Of a stretch of 10,239 nt of DNA, positions 1 through 6,382 are shown one piece after another. Numbering within the stretch: position 1 is the first letter of the stretch; every line of letters begins with the position of its first letter. This stretch comes from Promethearchaeota archaeon (GTDB lineage Archaea; Asgardarchaeota; Lokiarchaeia; Sigynarchaeales; SOKP01), in NCBI GenBank assembly GCA_030605085.1, contig JAUWBH010000197.1:1-10239 (forward strand), read 5' to 3'. Made by a program: the position numbers and the translations under genes. The notes beneath the pieces are model-generated. The model made no database searches, was not told the origin of the DNA, and worked only from the letters and a program-made list of their open reading frames with translations.

Positions 1-2
1 TT

Positions 3-635
3 CCCGCAATTATATTGGATCCTAAACCTAATGAGGTTATAATAGATATGTGTGCCGCTCCCGGTAGTAAGGCGACCCAATTAGCTCAAATCATGAGTAA
101 TAAAGGAACTTTAATCTTAATTGAAAAAAATAAAAAAAGAATCCCTTCTTTAGAAATTAACTTGCGTAGAATGGGAATTACAAATTCAATCGTGTTAAAT
201 TTAGACGCTATTGATGCTGGAAAATTAAATATAAAAGCAGATAAAATTTTATTAGACGCTCCCTGCACAGGGGAAGGTTTGATCCGGCAAGACATTTCCA
301 GGAAAAAAAGTAAAAGTTTGAAAGATATTAATAAGATGGCATTTATTCAAAAGAAATTGTTAAAAGCAGGATTAAGCGCGCTAAAGCAGGATGGAGAGCT
401 CCTATATAGCACTTGTTCAATCGGTCCGGAAGAAAACGAGTTTGTGGTGGATGAAGTTCTTAAAAGCACGAATAAATACTCTATAATTAAGATAAAATAT
501 CCATATGGTGTCTCCGGTTTTAATAAAGTGTACGGAATAGCCCTAAGAGACGAATTAAAGTTCTCTCAACGATTATATCCTCACATTTATGATACGATTG
601 GATTTTATTTTTGTCTTATTAAAAAATTGAAATAA
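3..635 (+). CDS. RNA cytosine-C5 methyltransferase, NSUN/RsmB family (5' truncated by window)
   Basis: This is the C-terminal, catalytic part of a SAM-dependent RNA m5C methyltransferase (NOL1/NOP2/Sun family), which methylates tRNA or rRNA cytosines. The reading frame is already open at base 3 (Pro-Ala-Ile-Ile-Leu-Asp-Pro), so the gene begins upstream and the TTG at 15 is not a convincing start. Visible motifs are the SAM-binding loop DMCAAPGSKATQLA (around 45-86), the motif IV DAPCTGEG with its cysteine codon at 264-266, and motif VI YSTCSIGPEENE with the catalytic cysteine codon at 414-416. The C-terminal RLYPHIYDTIGFYF is the usual family ending (RffPHxxxTxGFF). No PUA domain follows the catalytic domain. 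Whether one lies upstream cannot be seen. The substrate, tRNA or rRNA, cannot be decided. The gene ends 12 bp from the convergent Nip7-like gene, itself an RNA-binding PUA protein. Family assignment is secure. Confidence 0.93.
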   Translation, partial: PAIILDPKPNEVIIDMCAAPGSKATQLAQIMSNKGTLILIEKNKKRIPSLEINLRRMGITNSIVLNLDAIDAGKLNIKADKILLDAPCTGEGLIRQDISRKKSKSLKDINKMAFIQKKLLKAGLSALKQDGELLYSTCSIGPEENEFVVDEVLKSTNKYSIIKIKYPYGVSGFNKVYGIALRDELKFSQRLYPHIYDTIGFYFCLIKKLK

Positions 636-661
636 AAAACGATATTTTCATTGTTTTTTTC
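634..661. terminator. Overlapping T-rich terminators between convergent genes
   Basis: The short gap between the two convergent stop codons is flanked by homopolymer runs. On the plus strand there is a T7 run at 654-660, just inside the 3' end of the opposing gene. On the minus strand there is a T6 run (plus-strand A's at 634-639). Archaeal RNA polymerase terminates at T-rich stretches without needing a hairpin, so each gene appears to terminate inside or next to its neighbour. This is inferred from composition only. Confidence 0.45.
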
Positions 662-1235
662 TTAAATAATATCCCTTATCTACTAAATTTAAAGCAATTA
701 CATCTTTAGGGCTAAGATCTTGAGATTCAAAACAGTTAACCTGAGATTTAGCTATTGAAATTAATTCCCTTGATTTATTGAAAACCAATAAGAAATCATT
801 CTTTTTCAAAGATGACGGTATTTTAATTATCATCTTTCTTAAAATTTTATTGCCATATAGAATAGATTTCTCTCCATCGTCATTTACAAATATTTGATAT
901 CGTTCAGAAAAAGGATGGAGTTTATGTAGAAATTCTGTTCCTTCTAAACTTAAAAAGAATTTATTTCTTTTAATAAATCCAAAATATAATCCTGCTGAAT
1001 TAATGTCAATTTCTGGGGGGGATATAATAGAATCAAAAATCTTTTTTAAATTATTAGGAATTAAGTGTATCGAAGGATATTTTTTTTCTGAGCTTAATTC
1101 GTTTAATGAGATAAATAATTCATATTTTATTTTATTTAAAACCTGTAAAATCTCAGAAAAAACTTCTGAAATTGAATTAACAACAATTTTGTTTTCAATT
1201 GCGTTGAGAACTCTAAATTTCCTAATATTTTTCAT
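648..1235 (-). CDS. Nip7-like PUA-domain ribosome biogenesis protein
   Basis: A 195-residue protein resembling the archaeal/eukaryotic NIP7 (UPF0113) family, which binds RNA and assists large-subunit ribosome maturation in eukaryotes. The alignment I recall with eukaryotic Nip7 is clear from residue 80 onward. AGLYFGFIKRNKFFLSLEG corresponds to the end of the pre-PUA domain (Gly-x-x-Phe-Gly-Lys/Phe-x-Lys). The stretch SILYGNKILR matches the diagnostic SFLYGNHVLK, and the C-terminal PKDVIALNLVDKGYYLR matches the PUA ending PMAIVVFHQADIGEYVR. The PUA domain spans about 113-195. The N-terminal half is much more divergent. ATG at 1235 is preferred over a TTG two codons upstream (1241); no strong Shine-Dalgarno is visible. 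It is convergent with an RNA m5C methyltransferase, which suggests a shared role in RNA maturation, though opposite orientation argues against an operon. Function in this organism is inferred. Confidence 0.82.
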   Translation of the reverse strand: MKNIRKFRVLNAIENKIVVNSISEVFSEILQVLNKIKYELFISLNELSSEKKYPSIHLIPNNLKKIFDSIISPPEIDINSAGLYFGFIKRNKFFLSLEGTEFLHKLHPFSERYQIFVNDDGEKSILYGNKILRKMIIKIPSSLKKNDFLLVFNKSRELISIAKSQVNCFESQDLSPKDVIALNLVDKGYYLRKKQ

Positions 1236-1331
1236 TATCAATAAATAGAAAAGAGATAATTGATATAATTATTTTATAATTATTTTATCTCAATCATTGG
1301 AATAATTAAAAATATCGGATGAAAAGATAAT
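1236..1331. promoter_or_regulatory. Divergent promoter spacer between Nip7-like and Vps22/36-like genes
   Basis: This 96-bp spacer must contain start signals for both divergent genes. It is almost pure A/T between about 1257 and 1290, including a perfect tandem copy of an 11-mer at 1265-1286 with TATA-like content. No element can be assigned to one gene with confidence because nearly every position could pass as a TATA box. No Shine-Dalgarno stands out before either start, which fits short-leader or leaderless archaeal transcripts. Confidence 0.35.
1265..1286. repeat. Tandem 11-bp repeat, two copies
   Basis: The unit ATAATTATTTT occurs twice head-to-tail at 1265-1275 and 1276-1286 with no mismatch, followed by the first two bases of a third unit. 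It sits in the divergent promoter spacer. It may be a duplicated TATA/BRE region or simply low-complexity slippage in A/T-rich DNA. Confidence 0.6.
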
Positions 1332-2045
1332 ATGGGGCTTAAAAAGATAGAAGATGAGATGGATTTAAAAGAAGCGATGAGAAAGAAAGCTGCTGAACTG
1401 AAAATGAAAGAAATTGAAGCAAAAGCATCAACTGACAACCTTACAAAAGAAAGACTCGATGAATTAGCTAAAAACCATGGTATTATCTTAGCCTTAAAAC
1501 CTGAACTAATGGATGAGGTTAAAATATTGCAACAAAAATACAATATTCCTTCCTCAAGAATTATGACGGAGCAGATTAAAGAGCACGATGTATTGAAGAA
1601 ATTTTCTAAAATAGATCACGAAAAACTCGGGATGCTCGCGTATCAGCGAGTTTTAATGCGAAAAGAAGAGATAGGGGGGATTGTACCAATATCTGAAGTT
1701 TTTGAAATAATAAACACGGGAATTTTAAAAGGAAATGTTAAAATCAAGGATCTAATAAAAGCTTTAAAAATCATAAAAAAGAGAAATGTTATCGAAGATA
1801 TAAAACAATTAGATTCTGGCGTTACTATAGTTCACTTCTTTCCTGTTCAATATACCGGAGATGAAGTTAAAGTAATTGAAATAGCGAAAAAAAGCGATTT
1901 TCTTACTATTGAAATTGTGTGTGTGACATTTAATTGGTCTCAAGACCGAGCCTTAAAAGTTTTAAAATCGCTTGAAGAGAGTGGTTTAGCAAAATATAGC
2001 GAATCCCTATTAAAAGGAAAGCAATGGTTTTTCCCTTCTTTATGA
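1332..2045 (+). CDS. ESCRT-II Vps22/Vps36-like protein (EAP30 domain)
   Basis: A 237-residue protein that reads as an EAP30/SNF8 homologue, the winged-helix subunit of ESCRT-II. In eukaryotes ESCRT-II bridges ESCRT-I and ESCRT-III during membrane budding. Residues 1-60 form a charged helical region like the N-terminal helices of Vps22. Residues 95-170 fit the first winged helix (compare LAYQRVLMRKEEIGGIVPIS with VCLALKHRNGGLITLEEL of human SNF8), and 178-237 fit the second. The end NWSQDRALKVLKSLEESG followed by QWFFPSL parallels SNF8 WETERARQVLEHLLKEG and YWLPAL. The match seems closer to Vps22 than Vps36, and no GLUE or zinc-finger domain is present; archaea may have a single ancestral subunit. 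ATG at 1332 starts just after GATAAT. It ends 6 bp from the convergent Vps25-like gene, its expected partner. Confidence 0.87.
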   Translation: MGLKKIEDEMDLKEAMRKKAAELKMKEIEAKASTDNLTKERLDELAKNHGIILALKPELMDEVKILQQKYNIPSSRIMTEQIKEHDVLKKFSKIDHEKLGMLAYQRVLMRKEEIGGIVPISEVFEIINTGILKGNVKIKDLIKALKIIKKRNVIEDIKQLDSGVTIVHFFPVQYTGDEVKVIEIAKKSDFLTIEIVCVTFNWSQDRALKVLKSLEESGLAKYSESLLKGKQWFFPSL

Positions 2046-2051
2046 TATAAG

Positions 2052-2945
2052 TTATTCTAATTTTATTTTAAATGCTATTTCCCTGTCATCCAATTTAATT
2101 ATGGTACACCGATTATCTTTTGACAAGATTGAAAATATTTCCTCTAAGTCGCTTTTAGGGAGATTACTAAATTCTTGATTAGCTTCTCTTATTTCGTATA
2201 TTAAAATTGGATCTAATTTGCCAAAATCGATTGCCCAATCGTAAATATTTTCCGCCCAGAGATCTAATGTTTTCCAATACACTCTTAATTTTTCTTTATT
2301 TTTTGATAAATACTTAGCAAGTTTTTGGTCAATTAATTCTTCTACAATTTCTTTAACGGCTTTTTGGCGATCTTGAAAATTTGAGAAAGGCTTTTCGGAA
2401 TGTAATTGCCTCAAATATAAAATATGAAGAATGGCAGATTTAGCGTAATCGAAAAGAACTTTTGCCCATTCTATTTTCCACGATTCGTAATCTGTTGGAT
2501 TTTTTTTTTTATCAGGAATCGTGTACATAAATTGGTATTTTGGCTCTTCAATCCAAGGATATTCCTTTAACAATTTTTCGTAATGTGTTAATTCCTTTTC
2601 TAAAAGGCCTTTTTCTCCAACTATTTCCTCTTCTAGAACTTGTAGTTGAGATTCTATATAGTCAGCGTGTTGTTCGTATGTACTTTCGTCAATTTGTTCA
2701 AATTGTTTAAGCAAAAATTTATCGATGTCGTTAAGACGGCTTTCTATATCGTCTAAACTACTTAGTTCTTTAGTTTCAGAATCCTTTTCAACAATAATAG
2801 TACTTTCTTTAGCGGCTTCTTTTTCTTTAAGTTCTTTTTGTCGTTTTAATTCTTTTAATCTTTCGAGTTCTTTTCTTAATACCTCAAGTTCTCTTTCTCT
2901 TGCTTCTTTAGAAATTTCTCTTGCTTTATCTCTTTGTCTTTCCAT
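2052..2945 (-). CDS. ESCRT-II Vps25-like protein with long N-terminal coiled-coil extension
   Basis: A 297-residue protein whose C-terminal half matches Vps25, the two-winged-helix ESCRT-II subunit. Residues 129-175 (YPWIEEPKYQFMYTIP, then a tryptophan-containing helix) align with the human start WPWQYRFPPFFTLQP, which contacts Vps22/36. Residues 221-297 form the second winged helix: VYWKTLDLWAENIYDWA matches IMWRRPEEWGKLIYQWV, and ILIYEIREAN, SDLEEIFSILSKDNRCTII and DDREIAFKI follow in the same order as human. Residues 1-128 are extra: a Lys/Glu-rich helix (1-47), a Ser/Thr/acid linker, and another predicted helix (62-128). Eukaryotic Vps25 is about 175 residues and lacks this. The first methionine codon (ATG at 2945) lies 28 nt after the vps4 stop, so the two genes are probably co-transcribed. 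A TTG at 2984 that overlaps vps4 would add 13 residues and is less likely. Confidence 0.88.
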   Translation of the reverse strand: MERQRDKAREISKEARERELEVLRKELERLKELKRQKELKEKEAAKESTIIVEKDSETKELSSLDDIESRLNDIDKFLLKQFEQIDESTYEQHADYIESQLQVLEEEIVGEKGLLEKELTHYEKLLKEYPWIEEPKYQFMYTIPDKKKNPTDYESWKIEWAKVLFDYAKSAILHILYLRQLHSEKPFSNFQDRQKAVKEIVEELIDQKLAKYLSKNKEKLRVYWKTLDLWAENIYDWAIDFGKLDPILIYEIREANQEFSNLPKSDLEEIFSILSKDNRCTIIKLDDREIAFKIKLE

Positions 2946-2973
2946 TTTACAATGTAAAATTGTTTTATTTAAA

Positions 2974-4167
2974 TTATTCTCCAAATTGTGCCTTCCAATC
3001 TAAATATTGCTGTAAAGCAGCTCCCGTTATCATTGGTTTAATTTTTTTAATAGTCTTTTTGAAATCGTTCATATTAATATCTCTCACTTTAACATCTTGA
3101 TCAGAATTTTCTAAAAGCCCTTTCATATCTAATTCTCGGATCGGTAACATAATAACTTCACGACATATATTAGCAATATCTCGTCCAGAATATCCGTCTG
3201 TTCTAGCAGCTAACTCAATATAATCCTCATCATTTAAAGCGGAATTCACGCCAGCCGTATGAATTTTAAAAATAGCTGTTCTAGCAGGTAGATCTGGAAG
3301 AGGAACATATATTCTCTTCTCAAATCTGCTTAACATCGCATTATCAAGGTCCCAAGGGCGATTGGTTGCTCCTAAAACTAATAATGGTTTGTCGTGCGTT
3401 GATTTCAAGCCCTGTATCTCGCTAAGAAGCTGAGTTTTCACGCGCCTCTCTCCCCCACTTTCAGAATCTCCTCCTCTTGTTGTGGCAACAGAATCTATTT
3501 CATCTATGAATATTAAACTAGGAGCTTTTAATCTTGCGACTTTAAATAAAGCACTGATTAATTTTTCACTTTCACCTAACCACTTGCTTAACAAATCAGC
3601 GGAAGAAGCGCTAAAAAAAGTGGCTTTGCACTCCGTTGCAGCAGCTTTAGCTAATAAAGTCTTACCACAACCAGGAGGACCGAATAATAAAACTCCCGAC
3701 CAAGGTTTCACAGCTCCTCTAAATAATTCTGGTTTTATAATCGGTAAAATTATGGCTTCTCTTAAAGTCTGTTTACAATTCTCTAAGCCTGCTATTTCAA
3801 TCCATCTTATATTGGGAGATTCAGAAACTATTGTTCCCGAAATCATATCAAGCAGTTCTCGTTCATCATCGCTTTCTTCTCCACCAGTTCCGCCTTTATC
3901 GCCACTAGGTCTCGAACCGCTCCTTGGGCGAGCCCCGCTTAATTTTGCTTTCAAGATTTTAGCGCGATTGAGGTAATCCTCAATACTCCTTTCGCACATT
4001 TTAATCATATTTGGATTTTTATTAAACTTAACAAATTGGAGTAATATTTCTGCCGCTCGTTGATATTTATTTATAGCTTGACGATATTCTCCTTTATTAT
4101 CGTGAACAACTGCTGCCCTTGCTTCTTGTTTAGCATACAACAATAATTTTGAATCTGCAGAACTCAT
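2974..4167 (-). CDS. vps4: Vps4-like AAA+ ATPase with N-terminal MIT domain (CdvC)
   Basis: A 397-residue AAA+ ATPase that would extract and recycle ESCRT-III subunits at the membrane. Residues 1-78 form a three-helix MIT domain; 79-100 are a Gly/Ser/Pro-rich linker. The AAA core shows Walker A GPPGCGKT (163-170), the pore-loop segment KWLGES (195-200), Walker B LIFIDEID (218-225), sensor-1 GATNRPWDLD (266-275), and SRFEKRIYVPLPD (280-292) with an arginine finger at 281. The small domain (about 325-380) ends in QQYLDWKAQFGE, equivalent to the C-terminal helix that closes Vps4. The region corresponding to the eukaryotic beta domain (about 345-365) is very short, as expected for an ancestral form without a Vta1-binding insert. 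Serine at 280 replaces the first of two adjacent arginines usual in eukaryotic Vps4. ATG at 4167 is the only sensible start. It precedes vps25 in the same orientation and is divergent from the ESCRT-III gene. Confidence 0.94.
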   Translation of the reverse strand: MSSADSKLLLYAKQEARAAVVHDNKGEYRQAINKYQRAAEILLQFVKFNKNPNMIKMCERSIEDYLNRAKILKAKLSGARPRSGSRPSGDKGGTGGEESDDERELLDMISGTIVSESPNIRWIEIAGLENCKQTLREAIILPIIKPELFRGAVKPWSGVLLFGPPGCGKTLLAKAAATECKATFFSASSADLLSKWLGESEKLISALFKVARLKAPSLIFIDEIDSVATTRGGDSESGGERRVKTQLLSEIQGLKSTHDKPLLVLGATNRPWDLDNAMLSRFEKRIYVPLPDLPARTAIFKIHTAGVNSALNDEDYIELAARTDGYSGRDIANICREVIMLPIRELDMKGLLENSDQDVKVRDINMNDFKKTIKKIKPMITGAALQQYLDWKAQFGE

Positions 4168-4448
4168 AATTAATCATCAATTCAAATTTTTTTTTAAAAA
4201 TTTCTATAACCTTATAACATAAATATAAACTATCTTAATTATAACATTTTTGATATTTATAGATAATCTAAATAGATAAATGCTTTATCTTATCAAATTA
4301 ACTTTTTTTCAAAATTTTACTTATTATTTATTATTGATTATACAATTAAATTTCGGACTCCAAACAATTTTATAATATAATATTTATCTATATTATATAC
4401 AATTCTATATTATATTTTTGAATGTAAAAACAGAAAATTGATGTTATT
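4168..4448. promoter_or_regulatory. 281-bp divergent spacer between vps4 operon and ESCRT-III gene
   Basis: No gene is seen here. The spacer is extremely A/T-rich, with TATA-like strings on both strands: around 4391-4416 (TATTATATAC and TATATTATATTTT) for the plus-strand ESCRT-III gene, and around 4215-4235 for the minus-strand vps4-vps25 unit. A shared spacer would allow coordinated expression of ATPase, adaptor and filament subunit. Exact promoter positions cannot be fixed by eye. Confidence 0.4.
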
Positions 4449-5081
4449 ATGGGTTTTTTAAATGACCTTAGTAAATGGCTTTCGGGTGGAAGATCAAAAA
4501 GAGGTAATATCCGGCAGGCTACCATTAGATTAAGAGTTTTTAATAAGCGTTTGGCACGTCAATCAAAGAAATTAGATATGAGTTCAAAATTAGCTCGGGA
4601 AAAAGCCGTAAGACTAAGAAGAGAAGGAGATCTTCAAGGATCCAAATTCCACGCAAGAAATTATCTCCAAGTCAAAAATCAAGCAAGATCTGTTGAGGCA
4701 TTCCGTGCTAATTTAGAAAGCTTGGAATTTAAACTCCAAAACGCCAGTGCTATCAAAGATGTGTCCGAAATTTTCAAAGGAATCGCTGTAGCTGTAGCTG
4801 GTTTAAAAAGAAATTTGTCGATTCCGCAAATTACAGAAATGATGAATGATATTAATATGGACATAGAAGATTTTGATGTTACGCAAGAGATTGCTACGGA
4901 GGGAATGAGCGACATGACGCTCGATACTGCTGTAACAGACTCTCAAGTAGAAGAATTTTTAGGAGAAGTTGATACTGAGATTGGTATTGAAACGGGTGTA
5001 GCTTTGCCAGATGCGGGTGGTGGGAGCCAAAAAATAAGAGAGTTAGAAGAAGAATTAAACCGTCTTAAATCAAACGAATAA
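4449..5081 (+). CDS. ESCRT-III (Snf7/CHMP) subunit, Vps2/Vps24/Vps46-type, with MIM1-like tail
   Basis: A 210-residue filament-forming ESCRT-III protein. The N-terminal MGFLNDLSKWLSGG could insert in or lie on the membrane. Residues 20-95 are a basic helical hairpin (alpha1/alpha2; many Arg/Lys), 98-150 match alpha3/alpha4 of CHMP1/2 proteins (SAIKDVSEIFKGIAVAVAGL, then MMNDINMDIEDFD), and the last third is acidic, as usual for the autoinhibitory region. The final residues RELEEELNRLK fit a MIT-interacting motif 1 (LxxRLxxLK) with Glu replacing the Arg. This places it with the MIM1-bearing Vps2/Vps46 group (ESCRT-IIIA) rather than Snf7/Vps20. ATG at 4449 is followed directly by the conserved hydrophobic start. 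The adjacent divergent vps4 encodes the matching MIT domain. A second ESCRT-III class, usual in Asgard genomes, is not in this window. Confidence 0.9.
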   Translation: MGFLNDLSKWLSGGRSKRGNIRQATIRLRVFNKRLARQSKKLDMSSKLAREKAVRLRREGDLQGSKFHARNYLQVKNQARSVEAFRANLESLEFKLQNASAIKDVSEIFKGIAVAVAGLKRNLSIPQITEMMNDINMDIEDFDVTQEIATEGMSDMTLDTAVTDSQVEEFLGEVDTEIGIETGVALPDAGGGSQKIRELEEELNRLKSNE

Positions 5082-5089
5082 TTAAGGTC

Positions 5090-5111
5090 TTTTTTGTTAA
5101 ATCTCTTTTTT
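5090..5111 (+). terminator. T-run terminator after the ESCRT-III gene
   Basis: Two T6 runs (5090-5095 and 5106-5111) follow the stop codon by 8-30 nt on the coding strand, a typical archaeal intrinsic termination signal. They suggest that the downstream kinase gene has its own promoter within 5112-5186. Confidence 0.5.
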
Positions 5112-5186
5112 AGATAAATTATTGGTAAACTTTTTAAGAGCAAAGTGTATTTTTAAATTGTTTATTAAATTCATTTGTCATTTTAA

Positions 5187-6212
5187 ATGAAAAAAGTGAG
5201 AATTTTGAAACCAGAATTAATTACAATTGGAAGTTGTACTTTAGATTGTATTATTCAAATTAAAGATATCCTTAGATTTGAGTTATTTGATAAAGATATC
5301 GTAAAAAAATACACGGCAATAGAATATAGTAAAAAACTTAACATTGAAAGCGTTCGTTTTATACCTGGAGGTTCCGCATCAAATATCGCATCGAATTGTG
5401 CTATGTTAGGATTAAATAGCACTTATATTGGGATTATAGGCAACGATTTCTCTGCCAATATTTGCTTAGAGGATATGAAAAAACGAGGCGTAGATTTAAC
5501 AAATGTAATTCAAACAGATCAAGATAGTACGGCATATTCTATAATATTGAGAACAGATTGGGGGAAGGATCGAAGTATTCTTGCGTACAAGGGCGCTAAT
5601 AACCTCTTAAAACCATCTGATGTTAAAGAAGAACTCTTTGATGATATAAAAGCGTTCGCTTGGACTTCTCTAACTACCGAAAAGGGTTGTCAAGCGATTG
5701 AAAAGGCACTTACTCTTACAAAAAATAAAGGAGGTAAAGTCTTCGCGGCCCCAAGTATGTCTATTATAAAAAACAATTCAAAATGGGCGAAAATTTTAAT
5801 TAGCAATTCTGAGGTAATCTCTTTAAATAAAGAAGAAGCCCAAGAATTCACAGGGGAAGCAGATACACTCCATATGATTCACCACTTTCTAGATTTAGGT
5901 CTTGATTTAATATCAATTACTAACGGTCCAAATGGGAGTATAATTTCAAATGGAAAAAAAATCGTTAATAGTAATGTTTATCAAGGAAATGTTGAAGATA
6001 CAACAGGAGCAGGTGATGCTTTTCTAAGTGGAATATTAATATCAACTTTAAATGGTTTTGATTTACAAAAAACTTCTAAGATGGCAACAGCGATGTCATT
6101 TTTAGAATGTAAAGAAATTGGAGTAAGAGAAGGATTGCCCAATAGCTTACAAGAGTTGGAGAATTTCGTTAATAGTAACACAATAAAACAAGTTATCTCA
6201 ACAATAGTTTAA
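5187..6212 (+). CDS. PfkB-family sugar/nucleoside kinase
   Basis: A 341-residue ribokinase-fold enzyme that phosphorylates a sugar or nucleoside using ATP in the cytoplasm. Substrate-side motifs are IGSCTLDCIIQI near the start (residues 14-25) and GGSASNIASNCAMLG (61-75), the first PfkB signature. The segment SLNKEEAQEFTG (212-223) is the usual second-half motif, ITNGPNGS (244-251) precedes the ATP site, and DTTGAGDAFLSGIL (271-284) is the second signature with the catalytic base Asp277 and the anion hole. Length fits the family (300-350). The insertion between the first strand and the GG motif (about residues 28-55) is longer than in ribokinase, and the substrate cannot be predicted. Candidates include ribose-type sugars, 2-keto-3-deoxygluconate or a nucleoside. 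ATG at 5187 is the start just upstream of the conserved region. No functional link to the ESCRT genes is apparent. Confidence 0.9.
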   Translation: MKKVRILKPELITIGSCTLDCIIQIKDILRFELFDKDIVKKYTAIEYSKKLNIESVRFIPGGSASNIASNCAMLGLNSTYIGIIGNDFSANICLEDMKKRGVDLTNVIQTDQDSTAYSIILRTDWGKDRSILAYKGANNLLKPSDVKEELFDDIKAFAWTSLTTEKGCQAIEKALTLTKNKGGKVFAAPSMSIIKNNSKWAKILISNSEVISLNKEEAQEFTGEADTLHMIHHFLDLGLDLISITNGPNGSIISNGKKIVNSNVYQGNVEDTTGAGDAFLSGILISTLNGFDLQKTSKMATAMSFLECKEIGVREGLPNSLQELENFVNSNTIKQVISTIV

Positions 6213-6239
6213 ATTCTTAGTAAGCATTAAATTTTAATT

Positions 6240-6262
6240 TTTTAAAGTATTTAAATTATCAT
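6240..6262 (+). promoter_or_regulatory. Probable promoter of tRNA-Gly
   Basis: The A/T-rich string TTTTTAAAGTATTTAAATTA ends about 15 nt before the tRNA and contains a TATA-like TATTTAAATT (6249-6258). Its position would put transcription start at or slightly inside the mature 5' end region. The assignment rests on location and composition only. Confidence 0.3.
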
Positions 6263-6272
6263 TAACTATTTG

Positions 6273-6374
6273 GCGCTCTTAGTATAGTGGTCAGCATGCT
6301 AGGTTGCCATATTTCCAAGTAAAATCTTGAAATTCAAAGACCTAGCGACCCGGGTTCAATTCCCGGAGGGCGCA
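6273..6374 (+). tRNA. tRNA-Gly(GCC) with canonical 37/38 intron
   Basis: The acceptor strand GCGCTCT (6273-6279) pairs with AGGGCGC (6367-6373), and A6374 is the discriminator; CCA is not encoded. The D arm occupies 6282-6297 with GG at the usual place, but its stem GTAT/GCAT contains one A-C mismatch. The anticodon stem CTAGG (6299-6303) pairs with CCTAG (6341-6345), giving loop TTGCCA plus A, anticodon GCC (6306-6308). The T arm CCGGG-TTCAATT-CCCGG spans 6350-6366. The loop is interrupted after position 37 by a 30-nt intron at 6310-6339. The spliced tRNA is 72 nt. G1-C72, the A73 discriminator and the anticodon agree on glycine. Confidence 0.93.
6310..6339 (+). other. 30-nt archaeal intron in tRNA-Gly, bulge-helix-bulge type
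   Basis: The intron folds on itself: CAAG (6316-6319) pairs with CTTG (6326-6329) around loop TAAAAT, extended by ATTT (6311-6314) with AAAT (6330-6333) and one bulged C. Exon bases 6304-6306 pair with intron 6335-6337 to form the central helix (three of four pairs; C6307/T6334 mismatched). This leaves three-base bulges CA^T (6308-6310) and AG^A (6338-6340), whose cut points coincide with the 37/38 junction. This is the substrate shape of the archaeal splicing endonuclease. Confidence 0.85.
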
Positions 6375-6377
6375 TAC

Positions 6378-6382
6378 TTTTT
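6378..6382 (+). terminator. T5 run after tRNA-Gly
   Basis: A T5 run followed by CTCT begins three bases after the mature 3' end. This is a typical minimal archaeal terminator for a stand-alone tRNA transcript. Confidence 0.4.

Noticed and set aside
2946..2984. TTG start that would add 13 residues to the Vps25-like protein
   Set aside because: It overlaps the end of vps4 and begins with a rare start codon. The ATG at 2945 immediately precedes the helical region and gives normal operon spacing.
3482..3976. Plus-strand open frame of 164 codons inside vps4
   Set aside because: It is a shadow of the strongly supported Vps4 coding sequence on the opposite strand and has no recognisable motif.
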